Of a DNA stretch of 53,352 bases, positions 34,523-45,190 are shown piece after piece. The DNA comes from Aeromonas bivalvium (lineage in GTDB: Bacteria > Pseudomonadota > Gammaproteobacteria > Enterobacterales > Aeromonadaceae). A program made the translations under genes and the position numbers. A model generated the notes under the pieces. It saw only the letters and a program-made list of their open reading frames with translations. It had not been told where the DNA came from and made no database searches. Location: contig NZ_CDBT01000004.1 of NCBI RefSeq assembly GCF_000819765.1, forward strand, positions 71,250 to 124,601, in the 5' to 3' direction. Position 1 is the first letter of the stretch. Each line of letters starts with the position of its first letter.

Positions 34523-36535
34523 TCAGTGGGGTGCCAGCTTGACCAGATCCGCCGTGATGTTGGCGGACTCCAGCAGGTACTCATCAGGCGCCTCAAAGTC
34601 GGCAGGCAACTCGTCCAGGCTCTTGATGGCAGGCTTGCCCATCCGCCCCAGGCGTTCGTTGGCCCGCTGCAGGGCCAGGGCATCCTGCTTGTCCTGTTCG
34701 GCGCGCCGCTGCGCTTCGTTCAGGGAGAGGGATTTCTTGTCCTTCTCGGCACGATACTCCTCTATGTCCTGCAGCACGTAGGCGAACTCGGGATCCGTCT
34801 TGATCCTGGCCTGGTGCGCCGCCTCCAGCTTGGGGATCAGGCTGGTGAAGTTGCCCAGGGTCTGATAATCCGCCGAGGCAATCTTGTCCCAGGGCAGCGC
34901 ATGGAACTCACGGCTCTCCCCCGTCTCCTCCGGCGTGACCGGGGTCGGGAAGCTGATGTCCGGCGCGACGCCCTTGTTCTGGGTACTGCCGCCATTGATG
35001 CGGTAGAACTTGGCGATGGTGTACTGCACGTGGCCCAGGGGCTGATCGTAGAAGTCGTACACCTTGGCCAGGCTGCGATGCTGCTGCACAGTGCCCTTGC
35101 CAAAGGAGTTTTCCCCCAGGATCAGGGCGCGGCCATAGTCCTGCATGGCGGCGGCGAAGATCTCGGAGGCCGAGGCGCTGTAACGGTCGATCAGCACCGA
35201 CATGGGCCCGCCGTAGTAGACCTGGCCATCGTCATCGCCATTGACCGAGATCCGGCCCATGTGATCCCGGATCTGCACCACGGGACCACTGGCAAAGAAG
35301 AGCCCGCTCAGAGCGGAGGCCTCGGTGAGGGCACCGCCGCCGTTGCTGCGCAGGTCCACCACCAGACCGTCGATCTTCTGCTTGTTGAGGCTGGCCAGCT
35401 CCTTGATGACATCGTCATGGAGGTTGACGTAGAAGCTCGGGATCTCGAGCACCCCAATCTTCTTGCCCTGGGTCTTGATCACCTTGGACTTGGCGGCCCT
35501 GTCTTCCAGGCGCACCTTGTCCCGGGTCAGCTCGACCTGTTCGGTCTTGACGCTGGCGCCCTTGCCACGCTGGATCTCGAGGCGCACCTTGCTGCCCTTG
35601 GGCCCCTTGATCAGCTCGACCACGTCATCCAAGCGCCAGCCGATCACATCGACTATCTTGCCATCCTCCTGCCCCACGCCGACGATCTTGTCATCGGGCT
35701 TGAGGTGGTTGGACTTGGCGGCGGGGCCACCCGGCACCAGGGAGCGGATCACGGTGAAGTCATCTTCCGCCTGCAACACGGCGCCTATCCCTTCCAGCGA
35801 GAGGTTCATCTCGGTGTTGAAGCGATCGGCATTGCGGGGGGAGAGATAGCTGGTGTGAGGCTCGATGGCGCGCGAGAAGGAGTTCATGAAGAGCTGGAAC
35901 ACATCCTCGCTCTCGGTCTGGGACATCCGCTTGATGGCGTTGTTGTAACGCTTGCCGAGCAGCTCCTTGATCTCGGGCCACTCCTTGCCGCTGAGCTTGA
36001 GGCTCAGGGCATCGAACTTGACCCGCTGGCGCCACAGCTCGTTGAGCTCGGCTTCATCCCTGGGCCAGGGTGCCCCTTCCCGATCGAAGACATACTGGTC
36101 GGGCTGGGTGAAATCGAAAGGGGTATCGAGCAGTTGGAGGGCGTATTCGAACCGCTCATAGCGTCGCTGCTGACTCAGATTGAACATATCGTAAGCGGGC
36201 GCCAGACGGCCCCGCTCGAGATCGGTATCGAAGCCATGACGGTATTTTTCGAACCGCTTGATGTCAGAGGCCAAAAACAGGTTGCGGCTGAAGTCCAGAT
36301 TCTCGAGATACTGATCGAACACCACCTCGGAGAAGGCATCGTCCAGCTTGAACTGCTTGTAGTGGGAGCGGGTAAACAGATTGGCAATTCGCTTGCTGGC
36401 CGTAGCATGTTGGCTCTCTTGAGCCAACACAGGCAAATCACTTTCCTTGAGCACCGGCTCGACGGCCTGTGCAAGCCCGGCAAGCGCCAGGCTACAGGCG
36501 ACGAGGGAAAAACGAATTACGCCATGCTTCAACAT
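34523..36535 (-). CDS. prc: Tail-specific periplasmic protease Prc
   Basis: A C-terminal processing protease that trims or degrades periplasmic proteins, with peptidoglycan hydrolases among known E. coli substrates. It has a signal peptide (cut near residue 24), N-terminal helical domain, PDZ domain (about 240-330) and protease core with the serine in SASASE (about 457) and Lys480 (SFGKGTVQ). Length 670 (E. coli 682). GGAGACAA before the ATG overlaps the stop of proQ, 8 bp away, so proQ-prc is an operon as in E. coli. Confidence 0.96.
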   Translation of the reverse strand: MLKHGVIRFSLVACSLALAGLAQAVEPVLKESDLPVLAQESQHATASKRIANLFTRSHYKQFKLDDAFSEVVFDQYLENLDFSRNLFLASDIKRFEKYRHGFDTDLERGRLAPAYDMFNLSQQRRYERFEYALQLLDTPFDFTQPDQYVFDREGAPWPRDEAELNELWRQRVKFDALSLKLSGKEWPEIKELLGKRYNNAIKRMSQTESEDVFQLFMNSFSRAIEPHTSYLSPRNADRFNTEMNLSLEGIGAVLQAEDDFTVIRSLVPGGPAAKSNHLKPDDKIVGVGQEDGKIVDVIGWRLDDVVELIKGPKGSKVRLEIQRGKGASVKTEQVELTRDKVRLEDRAAKSKVIKTQGKKIGVLEIPSFYVNLHDDVIKELASLNKQKIDGLVVDLRSNGGGALTEASALSGLFFASGPVVQIRDHMGRISVNGDDDGQVYYGGPMSVLIDRYSASASEIFAAAMQDYGRALILGENSFGKGTVQQHRSLAKVYDFYDQPLGHVQYTIAKFYRINGGSTQNKGVAPDISFPTPVTPEETGESREFHALPWDKIASADYQTLGNFTSLIPKLEAAHQARIKTDPEFAYVLQDIEEYRAEKDKKSLSLNEAQRRAEQDKQDALALQRANERLGRMGKPAIKSLDELPADFEAPDEYLLESANITADLVKLAPH

Positions 36536-36543
36536 TTGTCTCC

Positions 36544-37188
36544 TTAGAGAACCAGATGCTCGAATTTGACGCGCAGCATCATGCCGGTCTGCAGCTGAAC
36601 CTGCACATCATCCTTGGTGATTTCCTTGATGGTCGCCGGGACCGGAGACTTGCCCAGCACCACGTTGACGGCTTGTTCCACTTTCAGCTCACCGGCCTGG
36701 GCCTGACGATACTGCTTGGGAGCAGCAGCGGCGGCATCCGGTTTGCGCGGGGCAGGACGACGGGGCTTCTTCGGTTTCTCTTCACGCTTGCCAGCGGCAT
36801 CGGCCTTCACCTCGCCCTTGGACTCTTTCTTGTCGTCCTTGTTGCGACGGTTGGCAAAGACGCGGTCCTTGCTCTCCTTGAGCGCCTGCTTGGCGTGCTC
36901 GATGTGCTCTTCGGTCAACAAATCGCCCGGGTTACCATCGAGATCGACGCGAGCCTGGCCGGCCTTGAGGCCGTGCAGGTAACGCCAGCTGGAAGTGTAT
37001 TGACGCAGGGCGGAACGCAGCATGGTCTTGGAGACCCTGTCATCGTCAGCAAGACGCTCGGCCAGATCCTGGAAGATGCCAATCTTGAGTGGCTTAGCCT
37101 CTCCTTCAGCGATGAAGCAGGCCGGGAATTTCTCGACCAGGTAGGCAACGATCTCTTTACTGTTCTTCAGCTTTTCAGTGTTTTCCAT
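36544..37188 (-). CDS. proQ: RNA chaperone ProQ
   Basis: A global small-RNA and mRNA-binding protein that stabilises transcripts and promotes pairing. The N-terminal FinO-like domain spans about 1-115 ([35 protein letters not shown]), followed by a lysine/proline/alanine-rich linker (about 115-160) and a C-terminal Tudor-like domain (165-214, ending in KFEHLVL). Length 214 residues (E. coli 232); the linker is shorter. AAGG precedes the ATG. Confidence 0.96.
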   Translation of the reverse strand: MENTEKLKNSKEIVAYLVEKFPACFIAEGEAKPLKIGIFQDLAERLADDDRVSKTMLRSALRQYTSSWRYLHGLKAGQARVDLDGNPGDLLTEEHIEHAKQALKESKDRVFANRRNKDDKKESKGEVKADAAGKREEKPKKPRRPAPRKPDAAAAAPKQYRQAQAGELKVEQAVNVVLGKSPVPATIKEITKDDVQVQLQTGMMLRVKFEHLVL

Positions 37189-37245
37189 GTATAACCTTGG
37201 CTTTCATATAAACGCACGGGCAACCCCGAGCACAACAAAGGCCCC

Positions 37246-37274
37246 ATTATAGAGAGCTTGGGACCTTTTGCGAA
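37246..37274 (-). promoter_or_regulatory. Likely proQ promoter
   Basis: On the minus strand TTCGCA (37269-37274), a 17-bp spacer and a perfect TATAAT (37246-37251) lie about 58 bp before the proQ start, after the end of msrC. Confidence 0.55.
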
Positions 37275-37290
37275 CCATCTCGCACCTAAC

Positions 37291-37749
37291 TTACAGCAGG
37301 CGTTCCAATATTTGGACCGTTTCTTCCAGCCCGACCCGGTCAATCTGGTCAAAACGGTTGAAAACGGGACTGTCGATATCCAGCACCCCTATGATGACGC
37401 CATCACGGCGCAGCGGGATCACAATCTCCGAATTGCTGGCTCCGTCGCAGGCGATGTGCCCCTCGAACTGGTGCACATCGTCGATGAGCTGGGTCTGCCC
37501 CTCGGCCACCGCCGTGCCGCAGACGCCGCGCCCGACCGGGATGCGCACGCAGGCGGGTTTGCCCTGGAAGGGACCCAGTACCAGTGTCTCCCCCTGCAAC
37601 AGATAAAAACCGACCCAGTTGATGTCGGTCAGCTCCAGGTTGAGCAGGGCGCTGAGGTTGGCCAACTTGGCGATGAGGTCGGGTTCCCCTTCCAGCAAGG
37701 CATGGGCCTGCTGGTTGAGCGTGCGATAAAATGCTTGTTTTTCAATCAT
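37291..37749 (-). CDS. msrC: Free methionine-(R)-sulfoxide reductase MsrC (GAF domain)
   Basis: Reduces free L-methionine-(R)-sulfoxide in the cytosol. A single GAF domain of 152 residues, collinear with E. coli MsrC/YebR (165). All three relevant cysteines are present (PACVRIP, GRGVCGTAV, HIACDGASN), as is the signature LTDINWVGFYLL. ATG at 37749 is chosen by homology, although no good ribosome-binding site is seen; the frame is open to a TTG at 37785. It sits upstream of proQ, as in E. coli. Confidence 0.93.
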   Translation of the reverse strand: MIEKQAFYRTLNQQAHALLEGEPDLIAKLANLSALLNLELTDINWVGFYLLQGETLVLGPFQGKPACVRIPVGRGVCGTAVAEGQTQLIDDVHQFEGHIACDGASNSEIVIPLRRDGVIIGVLDIDSPVFNRFDQIDRVGLEETVQILERLL

Positions 37750-37833
37750 GATGAAATGGTCTTGATTCTCAGATAACCAGTGCAAGGTACCGCCCTGCCT
37801 GAAAAATTCAAATTAAATTTGCGCCGCCCCCCC

Positions 37834-38295
37834 TCAACGGGTCACCGACAGCGCCACCTGTTGCCGTTCGCCATTGTCCCATTCGATGACCAGCAGCCAC
37901 ACCATGCGGTGACTGGTGCAGGCCCCGACCTGGGTGCTGGCCAGCCAGTGCCCTTCCCCTTGTCGCTCGAAAAACACCGGGATGCGCCCCATGAACATCT
38001 CCTGCCCCTCCAGCCAGCTCTTGCTGGGCACTTGCCCCTGCGCCACCCCGTCAAGGCGTATCTGAAACGCCTGTTCTGCTCGCAGAGGAGGGTCGCTCAG
38101 GGCCACAGTGAGCGGCGCCCCCCCGACCAGGATCTGGCAGGGGGTGTGGGACAGATCACAGATCCGATCATTTTTCGCGTCCGCTCCCACCCCGTCCACA
38201 CCGTCGAACCAGGTCCGATAGGCCATCAAGCCGAGCAAAATAGTCAACACGATGAGCAGATGGGCAAATTTGCGTGAAGTGAGTCTCTCTTTCAT
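37834..38295 (-). CDS. Membrane-anchored periplasmic protein, possible copper-site protein
   Basis: No named family recognised. The 153 residues begin with a short basic segment and one membrane helix (about 10-27), so the rest should face the periplasm. It contains CDLSHTPC (46-53) and, further on, EMFMGRIPVFFE (99-110) with GACTSHRMVW (124-133). Clustered Met100, Met102, Cys126, His129 and Met131 recall copper-binding beta-sandwich proteins of the FixH/YtkA kind. It is divergent from the cbb3 oxidase operon. A role in copper delivery is a guess from motif and place. The ATG has only a distant AAGG. Confidence 0.7.
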   Translation of the reverse strand: MKERLTSRKFAHLLIVLTILLGLMAYRTWFDGVDGVGADAKNDRICDLSHTPCQILVGGAPLTVALSDPPLRAEQAFQIRLDGVAQGQVPSKSWLEGQEMFMGRIPVFFERQGEGHWLASTQVGACTSHRMVWLLVIEWDNGERQQVALSVTR

Positions 38296-38584
38296 TAAAA
38301 AACAACCTTGTAAGCTGGCTTTTAAATGCCATTTTCGTGATCTTGCGCATGGTAAAAATTGCGCGATGCGCCTGCGCTCGGAGCCAAATATATCACTGTT
38401 TATACTGTTATTTTACCTGTCACTTCAGTATCATTCCCATCGAATTTTCATTTAGCTACTTTTTGCTTTTCCTTTCGTTAACAGTCGTTAACAACTGGAA
38501 ATGCAGTCGCTGATGAATTGAGTTGTCAGTCCCGGCCACCGGGCAAAAATCAAACAACAGCAGCATCGGAAGCGGAATACAACG
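38296..38584. promoter_or_regulatory. Divergent control region of ccoNOQP
   Basis: A 289-bp AT-rich gap between the minus-strand membrane protein and ccoN. GTTAAC is repeated at 38477-38482 and 38487-38492 (10-bp period), loosely like ArcA direct repeats, whose usual spacing is 11 bp. No TTGAT-N4-ATCAA FNR box was found, though FNR-type control of cbb3 oxidase is common. TATACT at 38401-38406 is a possible -10. Confidence 0.4.
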
Positions 38585-40009
<1,425 letters not shown>

Positions 40010-40026
40010 TCTGAAGGGGTTAAAGC

Positions 40027-40641
40027 ATGAGCAACAATAATCGTCACGAAATCTTTGAAAAAAGCGTCCCCATGCTGGTGATTGGCATCATTTTCGCCAT
40101 CAGCCTGGGGGGCCTGGTCGAGATCACGCCGCTGTTCTTCCAGAAGCAGACCAACGAGCCGGTGGAGGGCCTCAAGGCCTACACCGCCCTGCAGATGGAA
40201 GGGCGTGACATCTATATCCGCGAGGGCTGCACCGTCTGCCACAGCCAGATGATCCGCCCGTTCCGCGCCGAGACCGAGCGTTACGGCCACTACTCGGTCG
40301 CCGGTGAGAGCGTGTGGGAACACCCCTTCCTGTGGGGTTCCAAGCGTACCGGTCCGGATCTGGCCCGGGTCGGCGGCCGCTATTCCGATGACTGGCACCG
40401 CGCTCACCTGATCAACCCGCGCGACGTGGTGCCCGAGTCCAACATGCCCAGCTTCCCCTGGCTCGAGACCAACATCCTGAGCGGCGAGCTGACCGGCAAG
40501 AAGCTGGCACTGTTCCGGGATCACTTCGGCGTGCCCTACACGGATGAAGACATCCAGGGTGCCGAGGCGGCAGTGAAAGGCAAGAGCGAGCTCGATGCCC
40601 TGGTCGCCTATCTGCAATCACTGGGTCATGCCCTGAAATAA
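40027..40641 (+). CDS. ccoO: Cytochrome cbb3 oxidase subunit II CcoO (mono-heme c)
   Basis: Membrane-anchored c-type cytochrome carrying electrons to CcoN. One N-terminal helix (about 15-32) and a periplasmic domain with heme motif CTVCH (68-72); distal Met ligand candidates follow (SNMPSFPWL). 204 residues, the usual family length. Confidence 0.97.
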   Translation: MSNNNRHEIFEKSVPMLVIGIIFAISLGGLVEITPLFFQKQTNEPVEGLKAYTALQMEGRDIYIREGCTVCHSQMIRPFRAETERYGHYSVAGESVWEHPFLWGSKRTGPDLARVGGRYSDDWHRAHLINPRDVVPESNMPSFPWLETNILSGELTGKKLALFRDHFGVPYTDEDIQGAEAAVKGKSELDALVAYLQSLGHALK

Positions 40642-40652
40642 GGAGTCGGGAG

Positions 40653-40832
40653 ATGGATTACGGCACCTTTCGCGGACTCTATACCCTGCTGCTGATGCTG
40701 ATGATGTTCGGCATCATCGCCTGGGCCTATAGCAAGCGCCGCAAGGCCTCCTTTGACGAGGCCGCCAACCTGGTTTTTGCCGATGACGAGCAACCCAGTG
40801 CTGATAACAAGAACGCAGGAGCGAAGCAATAA
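40653..40832 (+). CDS. ccoQ: Cytochrome cbb3 oxidase small subunit CcoQ
   Basis: A 59-residue single-helix protein that stabilises the cbb3 complex. It reads MDYGTFRGLYTLLLMLMMFG with a membrane helix at about 9-27, then a basic stop-transfer segment (YSKRRK) and an acidic tail, the FixQ/CcoQ layout. AGGAG lies just before the ATG. Its TAA overlaps the ATG of ccoP by one base (TAATG). Confidence 0.93.
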   Translation: MDYGTFRGLYTLLLMLMMFGIIAWAYSKRRKASFDEAANLVFADDEQPSADNKNAGAKQ

Positions 40833-41818
40833 TGAGCACTCTGTTAAGCATTTTTGTGACCTTGGTGTCACTGGGTACCATAGTGGGCTGCTTCCTGCTG
40901 CTCATGTGGTGCCGCAAGGACAAGATGGGTGTCGAAGAGGGCCAGTCCATGGGCCACTCCTTCGACGGCATCGAGGAGATCAACAATCCGCTGCCCAAGT
41001 GGTGGAGCTACATGTTCCTCTTCATGATAGTGATTGGTCTGCTCTACCTGCTCGCCTTCCCGGGCCTTGGCAACTTCAAGGGCCTGCTGGGCTGGCAGAG
41101 TTCCCACCAGGACATCCGCTCCCTGGCAGAAGGCAAGGCAGCCATCGAGGCCGCCAGGCAAGAGGGCAGCGCCCCCGAGTATGACCGCGAGCTGGCCAAG
41201 GCCGATCAGGTCTATGGTGCCAAGTTCAAGGAGCTCACCTATCAGGCCGATGGCAAGAGCTACAAGGCCATCGAGCAGATTGCCGCCGACAGCGAGGCGC
41301 GCAAGGTAGGTCAGCGTCTGTTCCTGCAGAACTGTGCCCAGTGTCATGGTTCGGATGCCCGCGGTGGACGCGGTTTCCCGAACCTGACCGATGCCGAATG
41401 GCAATGGGGCGGTCAACCGGATCAGATCAAGACCACCATCATGAACGGCCGCCAGGGGGTGATGGCCGCCTGGGGTGAGGTGCTTGGCAAGGATGGGGTC
41501 AAGGAAGTGGCGGCCCATGTGCTGAGCCTGTCCGGCCGCAAGGTCGACATGGTGGAAGCGAAGAAAGGGGAAGCACGCTTTGCGGTGTGCGCCGCCTGTC
41601 ACGGCCCGGATGCCAAGGGCGGCATCGCCGTCGGTGCGCCGGATCTGACCAACACCACCTGGTTGTACGGTGGCTCCCGTCAGGTCGTCGAGGAGACCAT
41701 CACCCATGGTCGTCACGGCGTGATGCCCGCCTGGAAGGACATTCTGGGCGAAGACAAGGTTCACCTGCTCGCCGCCTATGTGTACAGCCTCTCCCATGGC
41801 GCAGAAGCGGCACAATAA
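40832..41818 (+). CDS. ccoP: Cytochrome cbb3 oxidase subunit III CcoP (di-heme c)
   Basis: Entry point for electrons to the cbb3 oxidase. Two N-terminal membrane helices (about 5-27 and 58-78), then two c-type heme domains with CAQCH (168-172) and CAACH (251-255). The family motif EEINNPLPKWW precedes the second helix. 328 residues, typical length. A terminator follows 37 bp after the stop. Confidence 0.97.
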   Translation: MSTLLSIFVTLVSLGTIVGCFLLLMWCRKDKMGVEEGQSMGHSFDGIEEINNPLPKWWSYMFLFMIVIGLLYLLAFPGLGNFKGLLGWQSSHQDIRSLAEGKAAIEAARQEGSAPEYDRELAKADQVYGAKFKELTYQADGKSYKAIEQIAADSEARKVGQRLFLQNCAQCHGSDARGGRGFPNLTDAEWQWGGQPDQIKTTIMNGRQGVMAAWGEVLGKDGVKEVAAHVLSLSGRKVDMVEAKKGEARFAVCAACHGPDAKGGIAVGAPDLTNTTWLYGGSRQVVEETITHGRHGVMPAWKDILGEDKVHLLAAYVYSLSHGAEAAQ

Positions 41819-41854
41819 CAGCAGTAACATGTGATAAACACGTGATTACTCAGC

Positions 41855-41882
41855 AAAAAGCCTCGACTCTTCGAGGCTTTTT
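41855..41882 (+). terminator. Rho-independent terminator after ccoNOQP
   Basis: A 12-bp stem (AAAAAGCCTCGA with TCGAGGCTTTTT) and loop CTCT, with T runs on either strand. It splits ccoNOQP from the assembly genes fixH-ccoI-ccoS. Confidence 0.9.
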
Positions 41883-41944
41883 GTTATCTTGTGTCGCGCT
41901 GATTTCTCATTTTCGTTAATCATAGGTTTCACGGTAGTAGCACC

Positions 41945-42433
41945 ATGACTCAACCCTGGTATCGCCAATTCTGGCCCTGGTTTCTCATCGCCCTCCCCGC
42001 CACCGTCGTCGTCGCCGCCATCGTCACCGCCATCATTGCCAGCAAGGATGGGGTCAATCTGGTGGCGGAGGACTATTACAAGCAGGGCAAGGAGATCAAT
42101 CAGGATCTCAGCAAGTTTGACCGTGCCGAGGCGCTCCATATCCGCATCGCACTCCAGCAGCAGGATCAGGTACTGACCCTCAAGCCCGTGAGCGGAGATA
42201 TGGTGCCCAACCAGGCGCTGCGCCTCTCCCTGTTCCACCCCACACTGGCCGGACGTGACAGCGAGCATCTGCTGACCAGCGATGCCAGCGGCACCTATCG
42301 CCTCCATCTGGATCAACCCCTGAGCGGCAAGTGGCACATTCGGGTCGATGCCTTTGACCACGAATGGCGTCTGCAAGAGACGGTGCATTTCCCCCTGACC
42401 GAGCCGGTGGAGCTCGATCCCAAGGGGCGTTGA
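41945..42433 (+). CDS. FixH/CcoH family cbb3 oxidase assembly protein
   Basis: A 162-residue inner-membrane protein with one N-terminal helix (about 9-32) and a periplasmic beta-sandwich domain, needed for cbb3 assembly in other bacteria. Family marks are DGVNLVAEDYYKQGKEIN after the helix and LSGKWHIRVDAFDHEWRLQ near the end. It lies between the oxidase subunits and the copper ATPase, the standard fixGHIS-like order, though no ccoG is seen here. Confidence 0.92.
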   Translation: MTQPWYRQFWPWFLIALPATVVVAAIVTAIIASKDGVNLVAEDYYKQGKEINQDLSKFDRAEALHIRIALQQQDQVLTLKPVSGDMVPNQALRLSLFHPTLAGRDSEHLLTSDASGTYRLHLDQPLSGKWHIRVDAFDHEWRLQETVHFPLTEPVELDPKGR

Positions 42434-42522
42434 CCCCAGGACGACCGGCCCTCTGCTTGCGGCCGGCCACATCATTACCATCATGCCCCGTTCACGGGCT
42501 CACCCCCAAGGAGGGACATGCC

Positions 42523-44976
42523 ATGTCCGGCTGTTTTCACTGTGGCGAGCCGGTGCCGGCCAACAGCCAGTATGCGTTTGAGATCAAAGGGATACTCAGG
42601 CCAATGTGCTGCCCAGGCTGCCAGGCGGTCGCCCAGACCATCATGGAGTGCGGCCTCTCCAGCTACTACGAACACCGCACCGCCCCGGGCGCCAAGGGGG
42701 AGATGATCCCCGCCGAGCTGGCCGCCCTCTCCCACTATGATCTGGCCGATGTGCAGCAGGAGTTCGTCACCGACACCGGCGCCCTGCGGGAGATCCAGCT
42801 CAGCGTGGAGGGGCTCACCTGCGCCGCCTGCGCCTGGCTCATCGAACGCCACCTCACCACCCTGCCCGGTCTGCGCTACATAGTGGTCAACACCACCACC
42901 CACAGGGCCCGCATCAAGTGGGATCCGGCCCTGCTCTCCTTGAGCGAGATCCTCAAGGGGTTCGCCCGCATCGGCTACCGGGCCTACCCCTTCCAGACCC
43001 ATCAACAGGAGGCCCTCTACGCCCGCGAGGTGCGCCGCTACATGTTCCGGCTCGCCCTGGCGGGGCTCGGCTCCATGCAGGTGATGATGTGCGCCGTGGC
43101 GCTTTACATGGATCTCTTCATCAGCGTCGAGGAGGAGTTCATGATCTACTTCAAGTGGATAAGCCTGCTGCTCTCCACCCCCATCATGATCTACTCGGCC
43201 CAGCCATTTTACGCGGGGGCCTGGCGCAGCCTGCGCCAGGGCCAGCTATCGATGGATGTGTCGGTGTCGCTGGCACTGCTCGGCGCCTTCGCCGCCTCCA
43301 TCTGGGCAACCGTCTTCAACACGGGTGAGGTCTATTACGACTCCATCACCATGTTCGTCTTCTTCCTGCTGCTGGGGCGCTTTCTCGAGTTGCGCGCCCG
43401 GCGCAAGGCGTCGGAGTCCAGCTCCAACCTGGCGCGGCTGGTGCCCATCATGGCGACCCTGGTCGATGAACAAGGGGAGCACGAGGTGGCCGCCAAGACC
43501 CTCAAGGTGGGGGACAAGGTCCGGGTACTGGCCGGGGCCACCCTGCCCGCGGACGGCATTATCATGCAGGGGCGAGCCAGCCTCAACGAGGCCATGCTGA
43601 CCGGGGAGCAGCTGCCGCTGACCAAGGGAGAAGGCGACGCCGTCTACGCCGGAACCATCAACACGGATGCACCGCTGCTGGTGCGGGTCAACCAGCCCAT
43701 CGCCCACTCGCGCATCGCCCAGATCATGCGCATGCAGGATGAGGCCCTCGCCGACAAGCCCGCCATCGCCGAGCTGGCCGATACCCTGTCGCGCCACTTC
43801 ATCCTGGTACTGCTCATCATCGCCGCCGCCGTCTGGACTTTCTGGCACTTCCATCAGCCGGAGCAGGCCTTCTGGGTCACCCTGGCGGTGCTGGTCGCCA
43901 CCTGCCCCTGCGCCTTGTCCCTCGCCACCCCGACCGCCCTCACCTCGGCCACCGCCCACCTCACCCGCAGCGGCATACTGCTGCGCCGGGGCCATGTGCT
44001 CGACATCCTGACCCGGACCAACCGGGTGGTGATGGACAAGACCGGCACCCTCACCACGGGGGAGATCCAGCTCGGCGCCATCCAGCTGCTGGGGGACATG
44101 GAAGAAGCCCAGTGTCTCGCCATTGCCCGGGCGCTGGAATCCCAGTCCGAGCATCCCATCGCCCGCGCCTTTCGCGCCCCCGGCGAAGTGGGTCTGGCCG
44201 TGCGCGATATCCAGCCGGTCATCGGCCATGGCATCAGGGGCACGGTCGCAGGTCACCCCTATCGCCTCGGCAGCGCCGCCTGGCTCGGCATCGCTCCCGA
44301 TGACACTCCCGGCCTGACCGTCTATCTCTCGGGGGAGCATGGCCCCCTCGCCCGCTTCCAGCTGGAAGACCGCCTGCGCCCCGACGCTCACGCCCTGATC
44401 GACGCCTTCAAGGCCGCCGGTCTCAAGACCACCATACTCACCGGGGATGGCTCGGCCCAGGCCGACGAGATTGCCCGCACCCTCGGGGTGGACGAGCTGA
44501 TAAAAGGCGCCACTCCGGATGGCAAGCTGGCGTACCTCAAGGCCAGGGAGGCGGCCGGGGATATCAGCATCATGGTGGGGGATGGCATCAATGACGCCCC
44601 CGTGCTGGCGGGGGCCCATGCCTCCTTTGCCATGGCAGGCGGCACGGATCTGGCCAAGAACAGCGCCGACGCCATCCTGCTGGGCGACAACCTCGCCCGC
44701 CTGCTGGAGGCACGCACCCTGGCCCTGCGCACCCGCAGGATCATCAAGGAGAACTTCGCCTGGTCCATCGGCTACAACCTGCTGGTGCTGCCACTCGCGG
44801 CCAGCGGCTGGTTGCCCCCCTATCTGGCGGCGGCCGGCATGTCCCTGAGCTCCCTCATCGTCGTCACCAACTCCATGCGCTTGAACCGGGATACCATCAC
44901 TCGATCATCCGGGGCGGCCCAAGCTGAGCCTCCGGCAACAGGAAACGGGCATCCGCCGCTCGCCGGGCTATCATGA
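42523..44976 (+). CDS. ccoI: Copper-exporting P-type ATPase CcoI/FixI for cbb3 assembly
   Basis: P1B-type ATPase that pumps Cu(I) to the periplasm for insertion in the cbb3 oxidase. 817 residues. The N-terminus has a CxxC zinc-finger-like part (CFHCGEPV with CCPGC) found in CcoI proteins, then a heavy-metal domain with CAAC (100-103). The intramembrane CPC is at 461-463, the phosphorylated Asp505 in DKTGTLT, and the hinge GDGINDAP near residue 687. AAGGAGG ends eight bases before the ATG; the frame extends upstream but without a family start. Confidence 0.96.
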   Translation: MSGCFHCGEPVPANSQYAFEIKGILRPMCCPGCQAVAQTIMECGLSSYYEHRTAPGAKGEMIPAELAALSHYDLADVQQEFVTDTGALREIQLSVEGLTCAACAWLIERHLTTLPGLRYIVVNTTTHRARIKWDPALLSLSEILKGFARIGYRAYPFQTHQQEALYAREVRRYMFRLALAGLGSMQVMMCAVALYMDLFISVEEEFMIYFKWISLLLSTPIMIYSAQPFYAGAWRSLRQGQLSMDVSVSLALLGAFAASIWATVFNTGEVYYDSITMFVFFLLLGRFLELRARRKASESSSNLARLVPIMATLVDEQGEHEVAAKTLKVGDKVRVLAGATLPADGIIMQGRASLNEAMLTGEQLPLTKGEGDAVYAGTINTDAPLLVRVNQPIAHSRIAQIMRMQDEALADKPAIAELADTLSRHFILVLLIIAAAVWTFWHFHQPEQAFWVTLAVLVATCPCALSLATPTALTSATAHLTRSGILLRRGHVLDILTRTNRVVMDKTGTLTTGEIQLGAIQLLGDMEEAQCLAIARALESQSEHPIARAFRAPGEVGLAVRDIQPVIGHGIRGTVAGHPYRLGSAAWLGIAPDDTPGLTVYLSGEHGPLARFQLEDRLRPDAHALIDAFKAAGLKTTILTGDGSAQADEIARTLGVDELIKGATPDGKLAYLKAREAAGDISIMVGDGINDAPVLAGAHASFAMAGGTDLAKNSADAILLGDNLARLLEARTLALRTRRIIKENFAWSIGYNLLVLPLAASGWLPPYLAAAGMSLSSLIVVTNSMRLNRDTITRSSGAAQAEPPATGNGHPPLAGLS

Positions 44977-45001
44977 CCCTCTTCACCACAAGGCCAGTGC
45001 C

Positions 45002-45190
45002 ATGAACATCATCTTCGTCCTGATCCCCATCGCCATCCTGTTTGTGATCATCGCCGCCGTCGTCTTCTTCTGGGCCATACGCTCGGAGCAGTTCGAGGAT
45101 CTCGACAGGCAGGGCTCCAACATACTGTTCGATGAAGATGACGCCCCAAGGCAAGGAGACAAGGACAGCAAAGATGATCGGCAACCTTGA
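45002..45190 (+). CDS. ccoS: cbb3 oxidase maturation protein CcoS
   Basis: A 62-residue single-helix membrane protein required for cofactor insertion into cbb3 oxidase. The N-terminal helix (2-25) is followed by FWAIRSEQFEDLDRQGSNILFDED, the CcoS signature. Its last 17 bases overlap the next gene. Confidence 0.94.
   Translation: MNIIFVLIPIAILFVIIAAVVFFWAIRSEQFEDLDRQGSNILFDEDDAPRQGDKDSKDDRQP

Noticed and set aside
34391..36547. Long plus-strand frame opposite prc (about 718 codons)
   Set aside because: Antisense shadow of a well-identified protease gene.
38500..38520. Candidate FNR box near GAATTGAGTTGTCAG before ccoN
   Set aside because: Only the first half-site resembles TTGAT; the second half does not match ATCAA.
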